This document shows positions 7,765 to 15,995 of a stretch of DNA of 64,000 nucleotides, piece by piece. Below the pieces are notes generated by a model that was given only the letters and a program-made list of their open reading frames with translations, had not been told where the DNA came from and ran no database searches. Made by a program: the position numbers and the translations under genes. The stretch's first letter is position 1. The number at the start of each line of letters is the position of its first letter. Source of the DNA: an uncultured Victivallis sp. (lineage in GTDB: Bacteria; Verrucomicrobiota; Lentisphaeria; Victivallales; Victivallaceae); NCBI GenBank assembly GCA_944389935.1, contig CALXOE010000012.1:1-64000 (forward strand), in the 5' to 3' direction.

Positions 7765-9586
7765 GCTGCTCGTCCTCTTTCTGCCGCTTTTGACGGCCGC
7801 CAGCGTCTGTGCTGTTGCGCTGGGGATCGCTCTTCAGCAGAACCGCTGGATCGCGGTCATGCGGGAAGAACGGCGTCATCGGAGCATTTCGACATGGGAG
7901 GATCTCCGGCTCTGCCTGCCGGGAATCCGCTACTGGTTCCTCGGCCACTCGCTTGCCGGAGAGCTTCCGCGTTCGTCGCACTGGTTGCCGTGGGGAATGA
8001 TCGCGGGGGCGGCGCTTTACTGGATTACGGGACTCGTCATCGGCCCGTTGAATCCGATCCCGTTCTGCGCGCTCGCGGTGAGCGCGGGTTGCTGGCTCGG
8101 AGCGGGCCGACGCATCGCCGATGTGCCGATGGAAAGACGGGAATGGCTCGGCTGGCTTGGGTTGCTTATCGCTTTTCTGCTGGTGACGCTGCCGGGATAC
8201 CTCCTTTATTACGAAACACAACATGAGATTTGGAGGGAAACCCGTCTGCTCCAGAATATTGGAGTTCCCGTCAACCGCGGGGAATTGAAGCAATTTTTGA
8301 ACCGGGGAGGAGCGCCGAATGCGGAATTCGGAGCGCTGGTGAATCGCTGTCGAAACTTTCCGCTGCCGATGTCGACGATGGAGTATTTCGCCTCTCCGGA
8401 GAGCGGACGACGGAAGCTCAAAGCCTGTCTTGCCGGGAAAGAGTACCGGGCGGATTTCCTGCCGCCTGAGTCGCTAATCGCATCGGGTGAAAGTTTGAAA
8501 TATCCGCGTCCTATTCCGGACGGATTGCTGATCGATCCAGGATTTCGTTCCGAGAGCTATCTGATTGCCGCCGCGCGCTGTTACAGTCTCAGGATCATAG
8601 CGGCGCTCGAGGAACAGAACGGGCAGGAAGCCATGCGGTTGTTCCGGCTCATGACCCGTTTTCTGGATTTGATTCCGGAAAGCGATTTTCTCCTCGAAGC
8701 GCTGGCAGTTCAAGGGATCGAAAGCATTCGATGCGATACCATCGGCGCGCTGCTGGGGAGCGGTCTGCTGAATGATGCGCAACTGCGGGAAGTCGCCGAC
8801 TCCAATCGCGGCCGGCTCGATCGACTTCGAGCCTCCTTTCATGGCGGGCGACGCGGTACCGCGTACCTTTCCCTGGAATTGCTTCCCGCGCTGGCGGTTC
8901 CGTATCCGGATGTGCTGCTGGTTTTGAGGCTGAACGTGCAAAATTACATCGGACCGGAGATTCGGGACGGCACGCTGGAGTTTCTCTTCCGCGGCAATAC
9001 GCCCCTCTTTCCGACGCTCCCGTGCCTCTGGACGGAAACCGTTCAGCAGCAGGACCGGCTGCTTGCGATGCGGCATCTGCGAATCGTGACGGAGTATCTC
9101 GACCATCCGGAGAAGTGGAGTCCTGCGGCGGACGAGGCCCTGAAGCGGGAATTGGCAGACGCGAAATGGTATCAGGAGCCGTTCGTCGGCAGGAATCCTT
9201 TTTTCGGACGGGATCAGCTGCTGCGGGCGGAGACGCGCTGCCGCATGACGGAACTGGCCTTGCAGGTCGAAAGGTATCGGCGCGGGAAAGGGCGTCTGCC
9301 GGAAACGCTTGAGGAGCTCGGCACCCCGCTTCCCGTGGATGCCCTGAGCGGAGAAGCGATCCGTTTCACGCATATGGCCCGAGTGTTCCGGCATGAGAAC
9401 GAGCGTATCGTTCCGATTGATTTCCCCGGCTGGCAGCTCTCCGCGCCGGGAGAGAATTACCGAATGCCGCCGAAATTCCAAAAGGAGTGGCGGCGCGACA
9501 CCTTCACGGTCCTCACCGAATGGCCCGCTCCCGCGCCTCCGGAACCGAACCAATTACGTCCCCCCTGCAACTCAGATACAGACTGA
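7622..9586 (+). CDS. large membrane protein of unknown function, main part after the frameshift
   Basis: About 654 codons from a possible TTG at 7622 (LKGLFAENVRYV). No good ribosome-binding site is seen, so the real N-terminus is probably the frame at 7279 joined at the C7 tract. There are at least four hydrophobic helices between residues 10 and 200 (for example YLFELLVLFLPLLTAASVC and WLGWLGLLIAFLLVTLPGY), then a long soluble part. Near residue 560 it has QVERYRRGKGRLPETLEELG and PVDALSGEAIRF. This helix and PxDxxSG signature recurs in uncharacterised membrane proteins of Planctomycetes and Lentisphaerae. Function unknown. Confidence 0.65.
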   Translation: MKGLFAENVRYVRAAGSAVLGLATLPGVLHEVEPYFCSREDHTVYLFELLVLFLPLLTAASVCAVALGIALQQNRWIAVMREERRHRSISTWEDLRLCLPGIRYWFLGHSLAGELPRSSHWLPWGMIAGAALYWITGLVIGPLNPIPFCALAVSAGCWLGAGRRIADVPMERREWLGWLGLLIAFLLVTLPGYLLYYETQHEIWRETRLLQNIGVPVNRGELKQFLNRGGAPNAEFGALVNRCRNFPLPMSTMEYFASPESGRRKLKACLAGKEYRADFLPPESLIASGESLKYPRPIPDGLLIDPGFRSESYLIAAARCYSLRIIAALEEQNGQEAMRLFRLMTRFLDLIPESDFLLEALAVQGIESIRCDTIGALLGSGLLNDAQLREVADSNRGRLDRLRASFHGGRRGTAYLSLELLPALAVPYPDVLLVLRLNVQNYIGPEIRDGTLEFLFRGNTPLFPTLPCLWTETVQQQDRLLAMRHLRIVTEYLDHPEKWSPAADEALKRELADAKWYQEPFVGRNPFFGRDQLLRAETRCRMTELALQVERYRRGKGRLPETLEELGTPLPVDALSGEAIRFTHMARVFRHENERIVPIDFPGWQLSAPGENYRMPPKFQKEWRRDTFTVLTEWPAPAPPEPNQLRPPCNSDTD

Positions 9587-10032
9587 AGCGTAAAGACGCG
9601 GCAGGTTCCCGGAAGAGCAAATTCATTCTCCGCTTTTCGCGGATAACGTCCGGAAAATCGAGCATATTTTAAAGAAGATACTTGAAAAAAAACCGTTTCC
9701 GGCTTGATTATAGTGAAACCGTCATTTAAAGAAGCACAACAACTTAAAAAGGCAGTGTCCGATATTTTGTGAACATTTGTTCCAAGTAATTGCAGATTGC
9801 AAATATGACTTGAACCTGCATAAGTTCTTACAATTCAGAAAATGCTATCGCGGAGATTCAACGGCGTCCATTGCGAAACTTGCAATCGGCAAACGATGGG
9901 ACATAGTAACGCAAGGCTTTTACACCAACCTTTTCATAAAAGTTGTCCACCCCAGGGGAGAGGCGCAGAAAATGCAGCGCCAGCGGCTATCCCGTATGGA
10001 CACAAATCAGGAAAAAGAGTCCCGGCGGATAG
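9587..10032. other. gene-poor AT-rich stretch
   Basis: About 446 bases without a convincing gene. It begins with a short GC-rich part and turns AT-rich from 9650. Open frames here have no recognisable domain or ribosome-binding site. A promoter-like pair at 9682-9711 drives nothing visible. It ends at the hairpin at 10012. It looks like remains left by a rearrangement. Confidence 0.5.
9682..9711 (+). promoter_or_regulatory. possible orphan promoter
   Basis: TTGAAA at 9682-9687, 18 bases, GATTAT at 9706-9711. The preceding TTTAAAGAAGATACTTGAAA resembles the sequence at about 20462-20484 upstream of the excisionase-like gene. No gene follows it closely. Confidence 0.3.
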
Positions 10033-10051
10033 ACAAATCCGCCGGAACTCA
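10012..10051 (-). repeat. second copy of a terminator-like hairpin
   Basis: The arms AGAGTCCCGGCGGA and TCCGCCGGAACTC enclose an 8-base loop. They are nearly identical to the hairpin at 15934-15979. On the minus strand the arms pair with one G-U and are followed by a T5 run, so this reads as an intact minus-strand terminator. The plus-strand T tract seen in the other copy is replaced here by ACACTTTCC, which is where the CBM9-like fragment becomes readable. Confidence 0.6.
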
Positions 10052-10851
10052 CACTTTCCGGGGCGCAGGAAGTAACCATTCCGCCGGGGCAGTGCAGAAC
10101 AATGCCGATATTGCTGCGAGGCGGCAGCGCGTTCCGCGCCGTTCACCCGGCCGAGATGAAAGTCAAATGCGAAATCGAAGTCGGCGCCATGCGCGAAACG
10201 CTGTCGATTCCGGTGCGGGCCGCATGGCTGATGCCGTATGGCTCCTACAGCCGGGAACCGGTGATCCGACTGAACCGGCAGGAACAAGTTTATCAGCATG
10301 TTCCGTTCGGCGCGGAATTCATCGACATGGTATGGAGCGGTCCGGAGGATTTGAGCGCGGAAATTTATCCGAAGTACGACAATCGCTCTTTCCAGGTGAA
10401 AATCGTCGTCAGAGATGACGTTCATTCCCAGCCGTTTCCGGCGGCAAACGGTACGAATGGCGACAGCGTCCAGCTCGCGTTCGGCCTGCCCGACCGGAAA
10501 GGACACTGGGAGTTCTGCCTGATTCGGCGTGACGACGGAACGCCGGTCATTGCCGGAACATTGGCACCCGATGGAGTTAATCCGGCCGTCACGGCCCGGC
10601 AGCTCAAGCTGCGCACAAGCCGCGACGAAACAGCGAAACAGACCGTCTACGAAGTTGAAATTCCATGGAATGCGGTTGGACTTGACCAGCCTGAACGGCT
10701 GAAGCAGTTCAGGATGAGCCTGATCGTAAACGATTGCGACAACGGCAAAACCCGCGAAAACTCCATTCTGGTTTCCGATGGCGTTATGGGCAATAAGGAG
10801 GTGAAACGGATCGACACGTTCCCGGTCGTCGATCTGATGCCCCGGAGATAA
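10033..10851 (+). pseudogene. 5'-truncated CBM9-like (carbohydrate-binding) protein fragment
   Basis: The frame is open from 10033 and the first ATG is at 10102. No ribosome-binding site is seen. The translation before that ATG (LTLSGAQEVTIPPGQ) already has protein character, which argues for loss of the 5' end. Residues from about 80 onward fit the beta-sandwich CBM9-like domain often found at the C-terminus of Lentisphaerae surface proteins (DRSFQVKIVVRDD-type strand, NGDSVQLAFGL, VYEVEIPWNAVG, FRMSLIVNDCD). It ends in a normal stop. If translated from 10102 it would be 249 residues. A relic of a larger secreted protein is the best reading. Confidence 0.6.
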
Positions 10852-10908
10852 CCACCGTACGACAATGCCGGAGGGAGGCGTCCGCCCTCCCCCGCAAGCG
10901 GCGGAAAA

Positions 10909-12036
10909 TCAGGCGGGACGGGCGGGGACGGGGACGAGGCCGACGCTCCCGCCCTCGCAGAGCGTCATGTTCAGCAGGATGTGTCTGCCACCGGCATCCG
11001 GGTTGCGGATGCGTTCGAGCAGCGCCTCAAGTCCGAGTTCTCCGAGGCGGCGCGGATCACAGCACATCGTGCTCAACTGCGGTGAACAGAACTCCGCAAT
11101 CTGCGCGTCGCGGCCGATCGCCATGATCGACAGATCCGCGGGAATCCGCATGCCCGCCTCCTGGAACACCCGCATCGCCCCGAACGCCATGTGGTCGTTC
11201 AGCGCCAGAATCGCGCTGGCGTCGTTCAGACCGTCCCGCAGCAGCCGACGGGCGCAATCCTCTCCGCCGGAGACAGTATCGCCGTCCCAGTCGGTCTCCT
11301 CAATGAATGCGATCTGTCCGGCCAGCCCCAGACGGTGCATCTCCGCATAGAAACCGGCCATGCGTTCGTTGAGCCGCATCTTGCGGGGTTTGACGGAGAT
11401 CATGCCGATCCGCCGATGGCCGTGCTCATGCAGATAACGCACCGCCCGGGCCGCGCCGCCGAGATTGTCCTGCGTCACGCAGATGGTTGACTCCAGATCG
11501 CTCTGGTTGTCGATCAGCACCACAGGCACAGAACACTTGGCGATGAACTGCTCAGCAATGAAATCCGGCGTCGGCCCGACCAGCATCGCTCCGGAAATGC
11601 GCCGACTCGGGAAAGCCAGACGTTCGAGCGAAAAATTCCGCTCGTTGGCGCTCCACGGCAGTGTAAAATAGACGAGATTGACGGTCTGCCCCGGAAACCC
11701 GGCCGCCTCCGCGCCGTTGAGAATCTCCGAGAACATCGAAGACTGAATCCCTTTTTCAATCCAGCGCGGCAGCACAAACGCGATCTGCAATTCGGCTGAA
11801 GCATGGAACAAACCGGCGGCGAGTCCGGCGTTGCGCACCCGGAATCCGCGTCGCGGCAGCGCTTCGAGAACGCCCGCTTCCACGAGTTCGCGCAGCGCGA
11901 GGTGGATCGTCTGACGGCAGGAGGTGAGTTCCGGCTCCAGCTCCCGGATCGACGGCAGAAACTGCCGTTCCGGGGTTTTCCGTTCGACGATCCGCTTGAG
12001 GATCCGCTGCTGTACGGTGTTGATTTTGCTGCTCAT
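10909..12036 (-). CDS. GntR-type HTH / LacI-type effector-domain transcriptional regulator
   Basis: 375 residues from the ATG at 12036, which is preceded by GGGGAA. Residues 8-68 form a GntR-like winged helix (LPSIRELEPELTSCRQTIHL, ending GVLEALPRRGFRV). Residues 80-360 are a periplasmic-binding-protein-like effector domain with VPVVLIDNQ, YLHEHGHRRIGMI and ALNDHMAFGAMRVFQEAG. This GntR-head, LacI-body layout is common for sugar regulators in this phylum. It lies downstream of a secreted 904-residue protein on the same strand but has its own promoter, a palindromic site and a structured leader at 12095-12190. Confidence 0.85.
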   Translation of the reverse strand: MSSKINTVQQRILKRIVERKTPERQFLPSIRELEPELTSCRQTIHLALRELVEAGVLEALPRRGFRVRNAGLAAGLFHASAELQIAFVLPRWIEKGIQSSMFSEILNGAEAAGFPGQTVNLVYFTLPWSANERNFSLERLAFPSRRISGAMLVGPTPDFIAEQFIAKCSVPVVLIDNQSDLESTICVTQDNLGGAARAVRYLHEHGHRRIGMISVKPRKMRLNERMAGFYAEMHRLGLAGQIAFIEETDWDGDTVSGGEDCARRLLRDGLNDASAILALNDHMAFGAMRVFQEAGMRIPADLSIMAIGRDAQIAEFCSPQLSTMCCDPRRLGELGLEALLERIRNPDAGGRHILLNMTLCEGGSVGLVPVPARPA

Positions 12037-12094
12037 TTTTCCCCAACCGCAAACGGGAGCGGCCTCTTGACGCAATCCGCCGTGACATTTTCCG

Positions 12095-12136
12095 CGAGCG
12101 GGACATCTCCCCGGAATAAGGGGGTAAACCCGCTCG
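12095..12136 (-). promoter_or_regulatory. stable hairpin in the regulator's 5' leader
   Basis: The perfect 8-base inverted repeat CGAGCGGG (12095-12102) / CCCGCTCG (12129-12136) encloses a second stem CCCC/GGGG. It lies between the predicted transcription start (about 12155) and the ATG at 12036. No T tract follows, so it is more likely an mRNA structure or binding site than a terminator. Confidence 0.45.
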
Positions 12137-12152
12137 AATCGTGACCGTTCGA
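12134..12152. promoter_or_regulatory. palindromic candidate operator
   Basis: TCGAA-N9-TTCGA at 12134-12152, centred just downstream of the -10 box of the regulator promoter. The position fits autorepression by the GntR-LacI-type protein. This is inference from position and symmetry only. Confidence 0.35.
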
Positions 12153-12161
12153 TGTACTCCC

Positions 12162-12190
12162 AACATACACCTCCCTCGCGCAGTCGTCAA
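12162..12190 (-). promoter_or_regulatory. sigma70-type promoter for the GntR/LacI-type regulator
   Basis: Minus strand: TTGACG at 12190-12185, 17 bases, TATGTT at 12167-12162. It gives a leader of about 120 bases. The 340-base gap from 12037 to 12377 is therefore regulatory rather than coding. Confidence 0.6.
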
Positions 12191-12377
12191 GGTGAAGCTC
12201 TCTGATTTTTCTGAATTCGCCGCATTCCGGGATGCAGAATGCGAACCGGCTACCGTCTTTCCATCGGAAAATTCCACCGCGAAACGTCTGCCCCCAGAAG
12301 TTCTCTTTCCGAGCCCGCAGATCGCACACTGCATATCGTAGCTGATGAATCAACATGAATGCTTTCTCCGGAGTGCT

Positions 12378-15092
12378 TCAGGGCATAACGGTCACATTCA
12401 TGACTGAGTCGGCGATCCGCCCGAACTCTTCGGAATCAACAATGCTCCGAAGCTTTACCGGCGCGGAAGAGTTCTTCGCCTTGATTTTGAACTCGGCGAC
12501 AATCTGACGTTCCGTCCCGGCCGGAATCTCATAACCGACGCTCTCCGGAGTGCAGCTCCACTCCTCCGGCAGCTCCAGGCGGACGGTTCCCTTTTGAGTC
12601 CCGGAAGAAAGGTTCGTCAAGCGTACAAAAACCGAGTGTTCCTGCCCGGGGGTGAAGTTCATGGCAATATTCTCCCGGTCATAGACTGACTTCCGTTTCG
12701 GGAATGTTTTGGATTCCGGAAGAATGCATTGAATGAGCGGATGCCACAATTTCGCGGCAGCGGTACGACCCGGTTTCCGGAAGATCGTCAGGGAATGTCT
12801 GGCCGCCTCGTCCAATATTGCCGGAGATGCTCCGAAAATGAATTGAGGTTCATCTGAGAGCTTCAGGTGTAAGATGCCGCCGTGACAGGACTCCGTCCGG
12901 GCATTTCCCATCATGTCATGAACGATGACCTCGGGAACATCGACCGGAATCGATATCGGGATCGGCTCCGGCTCCATATTGAGGACAGAACCATTCCACA
13001 AGATGCTCTTTCCCGGCATCTGCCCTTTCCAGGCGGATGTAGGGACACGTTGCGACACGACACGCTGGCGGGTCAACGTAGCCCAACAGGCCAAAATCGG
13101 TTTTCCGGCCGGATCACGAAACGCCCGGATGAATGGAATCGGTTTCAACGAGAGATCCGGAGTGTCCGTCACAACGGCTCCATGTCCGGACTCAAGGACT
13201 TTTTCCTCCCCTTCCGTTGCCTGACCGAACCAGCTACGGATGAATGTCTCCCGGTCGGATGCGTCGTTCGGGGAATCGACCGATGAAAGTTCGCCAATGT
13301 ATTCCGCGCCGTCGAGCATGGCAGTCATTGCCGCATAAGCGGCCAATCCCGGCAGAGGACGTCCATTCTCATACAACCCGAATCCACCGTAGTTCTCCAG
13401 AACAAACCACAGTTTCGCGAACATTCCGTAAGCCATGGCCTGAAGATAACTGCGAACCATATATGCCGCAGCGACATTGTCGTCGCTGACCATGGCGAGC
13501 GGATACTGTTCGGGACGCATGTTCGGATTCAGTACCAGATATCCGTTTTCGGTATCGCCAACGGGTCGCTCACCATACTTTTCCATCAATTTCCGCAACA
13601 GAACCACACGGTCATGAAGCCAGAAAATCGATGTCATTGTGCCGTTGACTTCCGGCGCCCGCGGGAAGCAGTGAAGATGTACGAAAAGTACGTCGAAATA
13701 ATTCCATGCTCCATTTTCCGCGAACTCATTCAACCATGCGAGATCGACTCCTGCGAAGCCGGCAGTTCCAACCTGGATTGACGGGTCGCGCTGTTTCTGC
13801 TTGACATAACTGATTTTCTGCTGTTCCGCAACAGAGACCGCAAGCCCGTGAATGTTGTTTTCATTGCCGTTCTCACTGAACCGGAAAAGACCTGGCGGAA
13901 GTCGCAGGATCCGTTCCTGCATAGGGATTATCTCCAATCCGTTCCGTTGATATTTCCCATGCCATTCAGAAACGGAATCCGGCAGAAAAGAGCCATCCTT
14001 TGAACGAAGCGGAATATTCTCTTCTCCGGGACTGGATGACCATGCCTGCCGGACAAAATGAACGCCGATCTTCGCCATCAGCTCCATGATATCCGGAGTG
14101 CGGGGATTCCATATGTAGGTCTGCATTCCGAAGATGGTTCGATCTTTCCAGCGACGTTCCCCGGGCGGAATGAGCGCATAGCCGGTTTTCAACGGTCCGG
14201 CGGAAATGGTGAACGTCCCCTGCTTGTCCGCGGGGAATGTACGGCGGATCCGCTGTATTCCGCCCGGAAGCATTTTTAACCGGAGCGGTTCATTCAGCAA
14301 CTCCGCACCGCGATGATCCTTGATTTCCAATGTATACTCTTTCTGCAATGCTTCATCGCGAAGATTGAGAAATACCAGTTCGCCTTGCGGGGTCTCCGGA
14401 TTGCAGAACACTCCGAACGGCCGGGTGAAAAATCCCCAGCCGATGACGTCGTTTTCCGGCGAAAGCAGACTGCCGGAGAACTTCGGGGGCTCTCCCGAAT
14501 ATGGAACCAGCATCATTTCAAAACTCGATGTCAATTTTCCATCTTGCGTCTTCTCCCACCTGGTACCCGAGTCGCAATAGCTGCGCGGAGAGAATGAGGA
14601 TTTCAGGAACGGAATGTCCGGACTGAACTCGGAAAGCGCCCCGAATCCTTTCCGCCGGAACAAATTGGTCGTTCCGGTCGGAAATCCGAAGAGAATCCGG
14701 CGGCGGATCGTTGATTCTGGCTGCCCGGAGAAAGTTTGAGTAAATTTCAGATGCAACCAGCCGCTCCGAGCAATGATTTCTGCCGTTGCGGCCATTTGAC
14801 CGGCCTCATTTCCGTCGAACTGGAACGTAAGTTTCGCGTCCATCCCGGTGGAATCGTTGCGGGCAACTTCCACCAAGGCATCTCTGCTCTTGTACCGGGG
14901 CTTCCACTGTTCCGTGTGACCGTCAAACCAGACAGAGTCTATCAAGGAATGGCTGGTTCCGTCCGGATCAATGATTTCCAGTTTGATTCCCCCGTCCAGG
15001 ATAAGCCGATAGGAGTCTCCAAGATAGATGTTCTCCCCGGCGCTCAAAAAAGCGGCCCAGACGAGAATCAGAAAAAACGACAGATGCTTCAT
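12378..15092 (-). CDS. large secreted protein with TIM-barrel glycosidase-like core
   Basis: 904 residues, no family assigned with certainty. A signal peptide (KHLSFFLILVWAAFLSAG) starts it. Residues 25-310 are beta-rich. From about 320 a TIM-barrel-like region reads FGMQTYIWNPRTPDIMELMAKIG and VHFVRQAWSS, then RPVGDTENGYL near 530, as in clan GH-A-like proteins where a Glu ends a strand. The last 150 residues resemble an immunoglobulin-like NEW3-type domain (HSVFVRLTNLSSG, VRLELPEEWSCTPES). It starts 14 bases after the pseudopilin stop, so the two are probably cotranscribed from the consensus promoter at 15810. Glycan degradation at the cell surface is inferred. Confidence 0.7.
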   Translation of the reverse strand: MKHLSFFLILVWAAFLSAGENIYLGDSYRLILDGGIKLEIIDPDGTSHSLIDSVWFDGHTEQWKPRYKSRDALVEVARNDSTGMDAKLTFQFDGNEAGQMAATAEIIARSGWLHLKFTQTFSGQPESTIRRRILFGFPTGTTNLFRRKGFGALSEFSPDIPFLKSSFSPRSYCDSGTRWEKTQDGKLTSSFEMMLVPYSGEPPKFSGSLLSPENDVIGWGFFTRPFGVFCNPETPQGELVFLNLRDEALQKEYTLEIKDHRGAELLNEPLRLKMLPGGIQRIRRTFPADKQGTFTISAGPLKTGYALIPPGERRWKDRTIFGMQTYIWNPRTPDIMELMAKIGVHFVRQAWSSSPGEENIPLRSKDGSFLPDSVSEWHGKYQRNGLEIIPMQERILRLPPGLFRFSENGNENNIHGLAVSVAEQQKISYVKQKQRDPSIQVGTAGFAGVDLAWLNEFAENGAWNYFDVLFVHLHCFPRAPEVNGTMTSIFWLHDRVVLLRKLMEKYGERPVGDTENGYLVLNPNMRPEQYPLAMVSDDNVAAAYMVRSYLQAMAYGMFAKLWFVLENYGGFGLYENGRPLPGLAAYAAMTAMLDGAEYIGELSSVDSPNDASDRETFIRSWFGQATEGEEKVLESGHGAVVTDTPDLSLKPIPFIRAFRDPAGKPILACWATLTRQRVVSQRVPTSAWKGQMPGKSILWNGSVLNMEPEPIPISIPVDVPEVIVHDMMGNARTESCHGGILHLKLSDEPQFIFGASPAILDEAARHSLTIFRKPGRTAAAKLWHPLIQCILPESKTFPKRKSVYDRENIAMNFTPGQEHSVFVRLTNLSSGTQKGTVRLELPEEWSCTPESVGYEIPAGTERQIVAEFKIKAKNSSAPVKLRSIVDSEEFGRIADSVMNVTVMP

Positions 15093-15106
15093 GAATTCTT
15101 CCCGCT

Positions 15107-15760
15107 TTATTTGTCTGGATTAAAGATCTCTTCGACAAATTTCTCCGTAACCTTTCTCATCTGCGCGTGACCATCGACAAATGAAGCAACGCAGACGGAT
15201 CTTCCGTTGTGACGAAAATTGATCCGGGAACGCCACTCCCACTTAAACGTTCCGCCGGCATCATTGTTTGCTCCGACATCCGCAGTCAATATGATTCTGG
15301 ATTTGAGTTTTCCCAGTTGCCTATTTCCAAGATGATCATTCATGCCGATATGTCCAAACATCCACTGTCCGTCCGTCATATAGCAGTAATCAGCAAGTTT
15401 GTCCAAGCCGTCCTGAAACGAGGGACAGTTGAATATTGTGCTTTTGCGTTTCATCAATGACTGCGGAGTCAACTCCGGACAATACGGGATCAGCCGTTTG
15501 GGCCAGCAGCCGATCGGAGATCCGGCATAAACCGGAGTAACTATTTTATCGTTGTAATCCTGCGCATAAAGATGGATTTTCTGCGCCAACTGTTTTGCGT
15601 TGGAAAGACACTTGGTCGTGTGTGCGCGATCACGTGCACTGTTCAGCGCCGGCAGCAACATCCCCGCAAGAATCGCAATGATCGCAATCACAACTAAGAG
15701 TTCAATCAGTGTAAAATATGATTTACGACCCATCTTATTTTGATCTGAAAATTCGCGCAT
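15107..15760 (-). CDS. prepilin-like protein (type II secretion / DUF1559-like)
   Basis: 217 residues from the ATG at 15760, behind GGAAAGGAAGC. The type IV pilin-like head is at residues 14-40 ([19 protein letters not shown]), with Glu at position 5 of the mature form. The C-terminus has the [17 protein letters not shown] block typical of the DUF1559/H-X9-DG group of Planctomycetes and Lentisphaerae. The residue before the cleavage site is Tyr, not Gly. Such proteins are numerous in this phylum and are thought to be surface or secretion-related pseudopilins. It precedes the large secreted protein. Confidence 0.88.
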   Translation of the reverse strand: MREFSDQNKMGRKSYFTLIELLVVIAIIAILAGMLLPALNSARDRAHTTKCLSNAKQLAQKIHLYAQDYNDKIVTPVYAGSPIGCWPKRLIPYCPELTPQSLMKRKSTIFNCPSFQDGLDKLADYCYMTDGQWMFGHIGMNDHLGNRQLGKLKSRIILTADVGANNDAGGTFKWEWRSRINFRHNGRSVCVASFVDGHAQMRKVTEKFVEEIFNPDK

Positions 15761-15809
15761 GATGCTTCCTTTCCTGCAACTGAATGGTTAAGGGGTCTCT
15801 CTTCTATCA

Positions 15810-15838
15810 ATTATACCGGAACTACCACACAATGTCAA
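15810..15838 (-). promoter_or_regulatory. perfect-consensus sigma70 promoter
   Basis: Minus strand: TTGACA at 15838-15833, exactly 17 bases, TATAAT at 15815-15810. It drives the pseudopilin and probably the 904-residue secreted protein. A perfect consensus implies strong basal activity, likely under a repressor. Confidence 0.75.
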
Positions 15839-15933
15839 TACCCCTGTCATTCCGTTATCCAAGTTAATTCATGACAAAAACAGGACAGATGAGGCAAAAA
15901 AAAACGCATTCCGCCCCTTTTTCTGTCCAGAAA

Positions 15934-15979
15934 GCAAAAGAGTCCCGGCGGACAGGGAAATCCGCCGGAACTCTTTTTT
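15934..15979 (-). terminator. rho-independent terminator, bidirectional form
   Basis: The arms AGAGTCCCGGCGGA and TCCGCCGGAACTCT enclose an 8-base loop with a T6 run on the plus side and CTTTT on the minus side. Fully paired (one G-U) as minus-strand RNA. It lies just after the stop of the GH106-like gene. Confidence 0.75.
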
Positions 15980-15995
15980 CGTCGACTCCGGACGA

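Noticed and set aside
9777-10418. A 213-codon plus-strand frame crossing the hairpin
   Set aside because: No ribosome-binding site, no domain, and it runs out of frame through the better-supported CBM9-like fragment.
12033-12356. A 107-codon minus-strand frame between the 904-residue protein and the regulator
   Set aside because: It has a fair ribosome-binding site and ends in ATGA overlap, but no protein family character, and a strong promoter, palindrome and hairpin lie inside it. It is taken as regulatory DNA.
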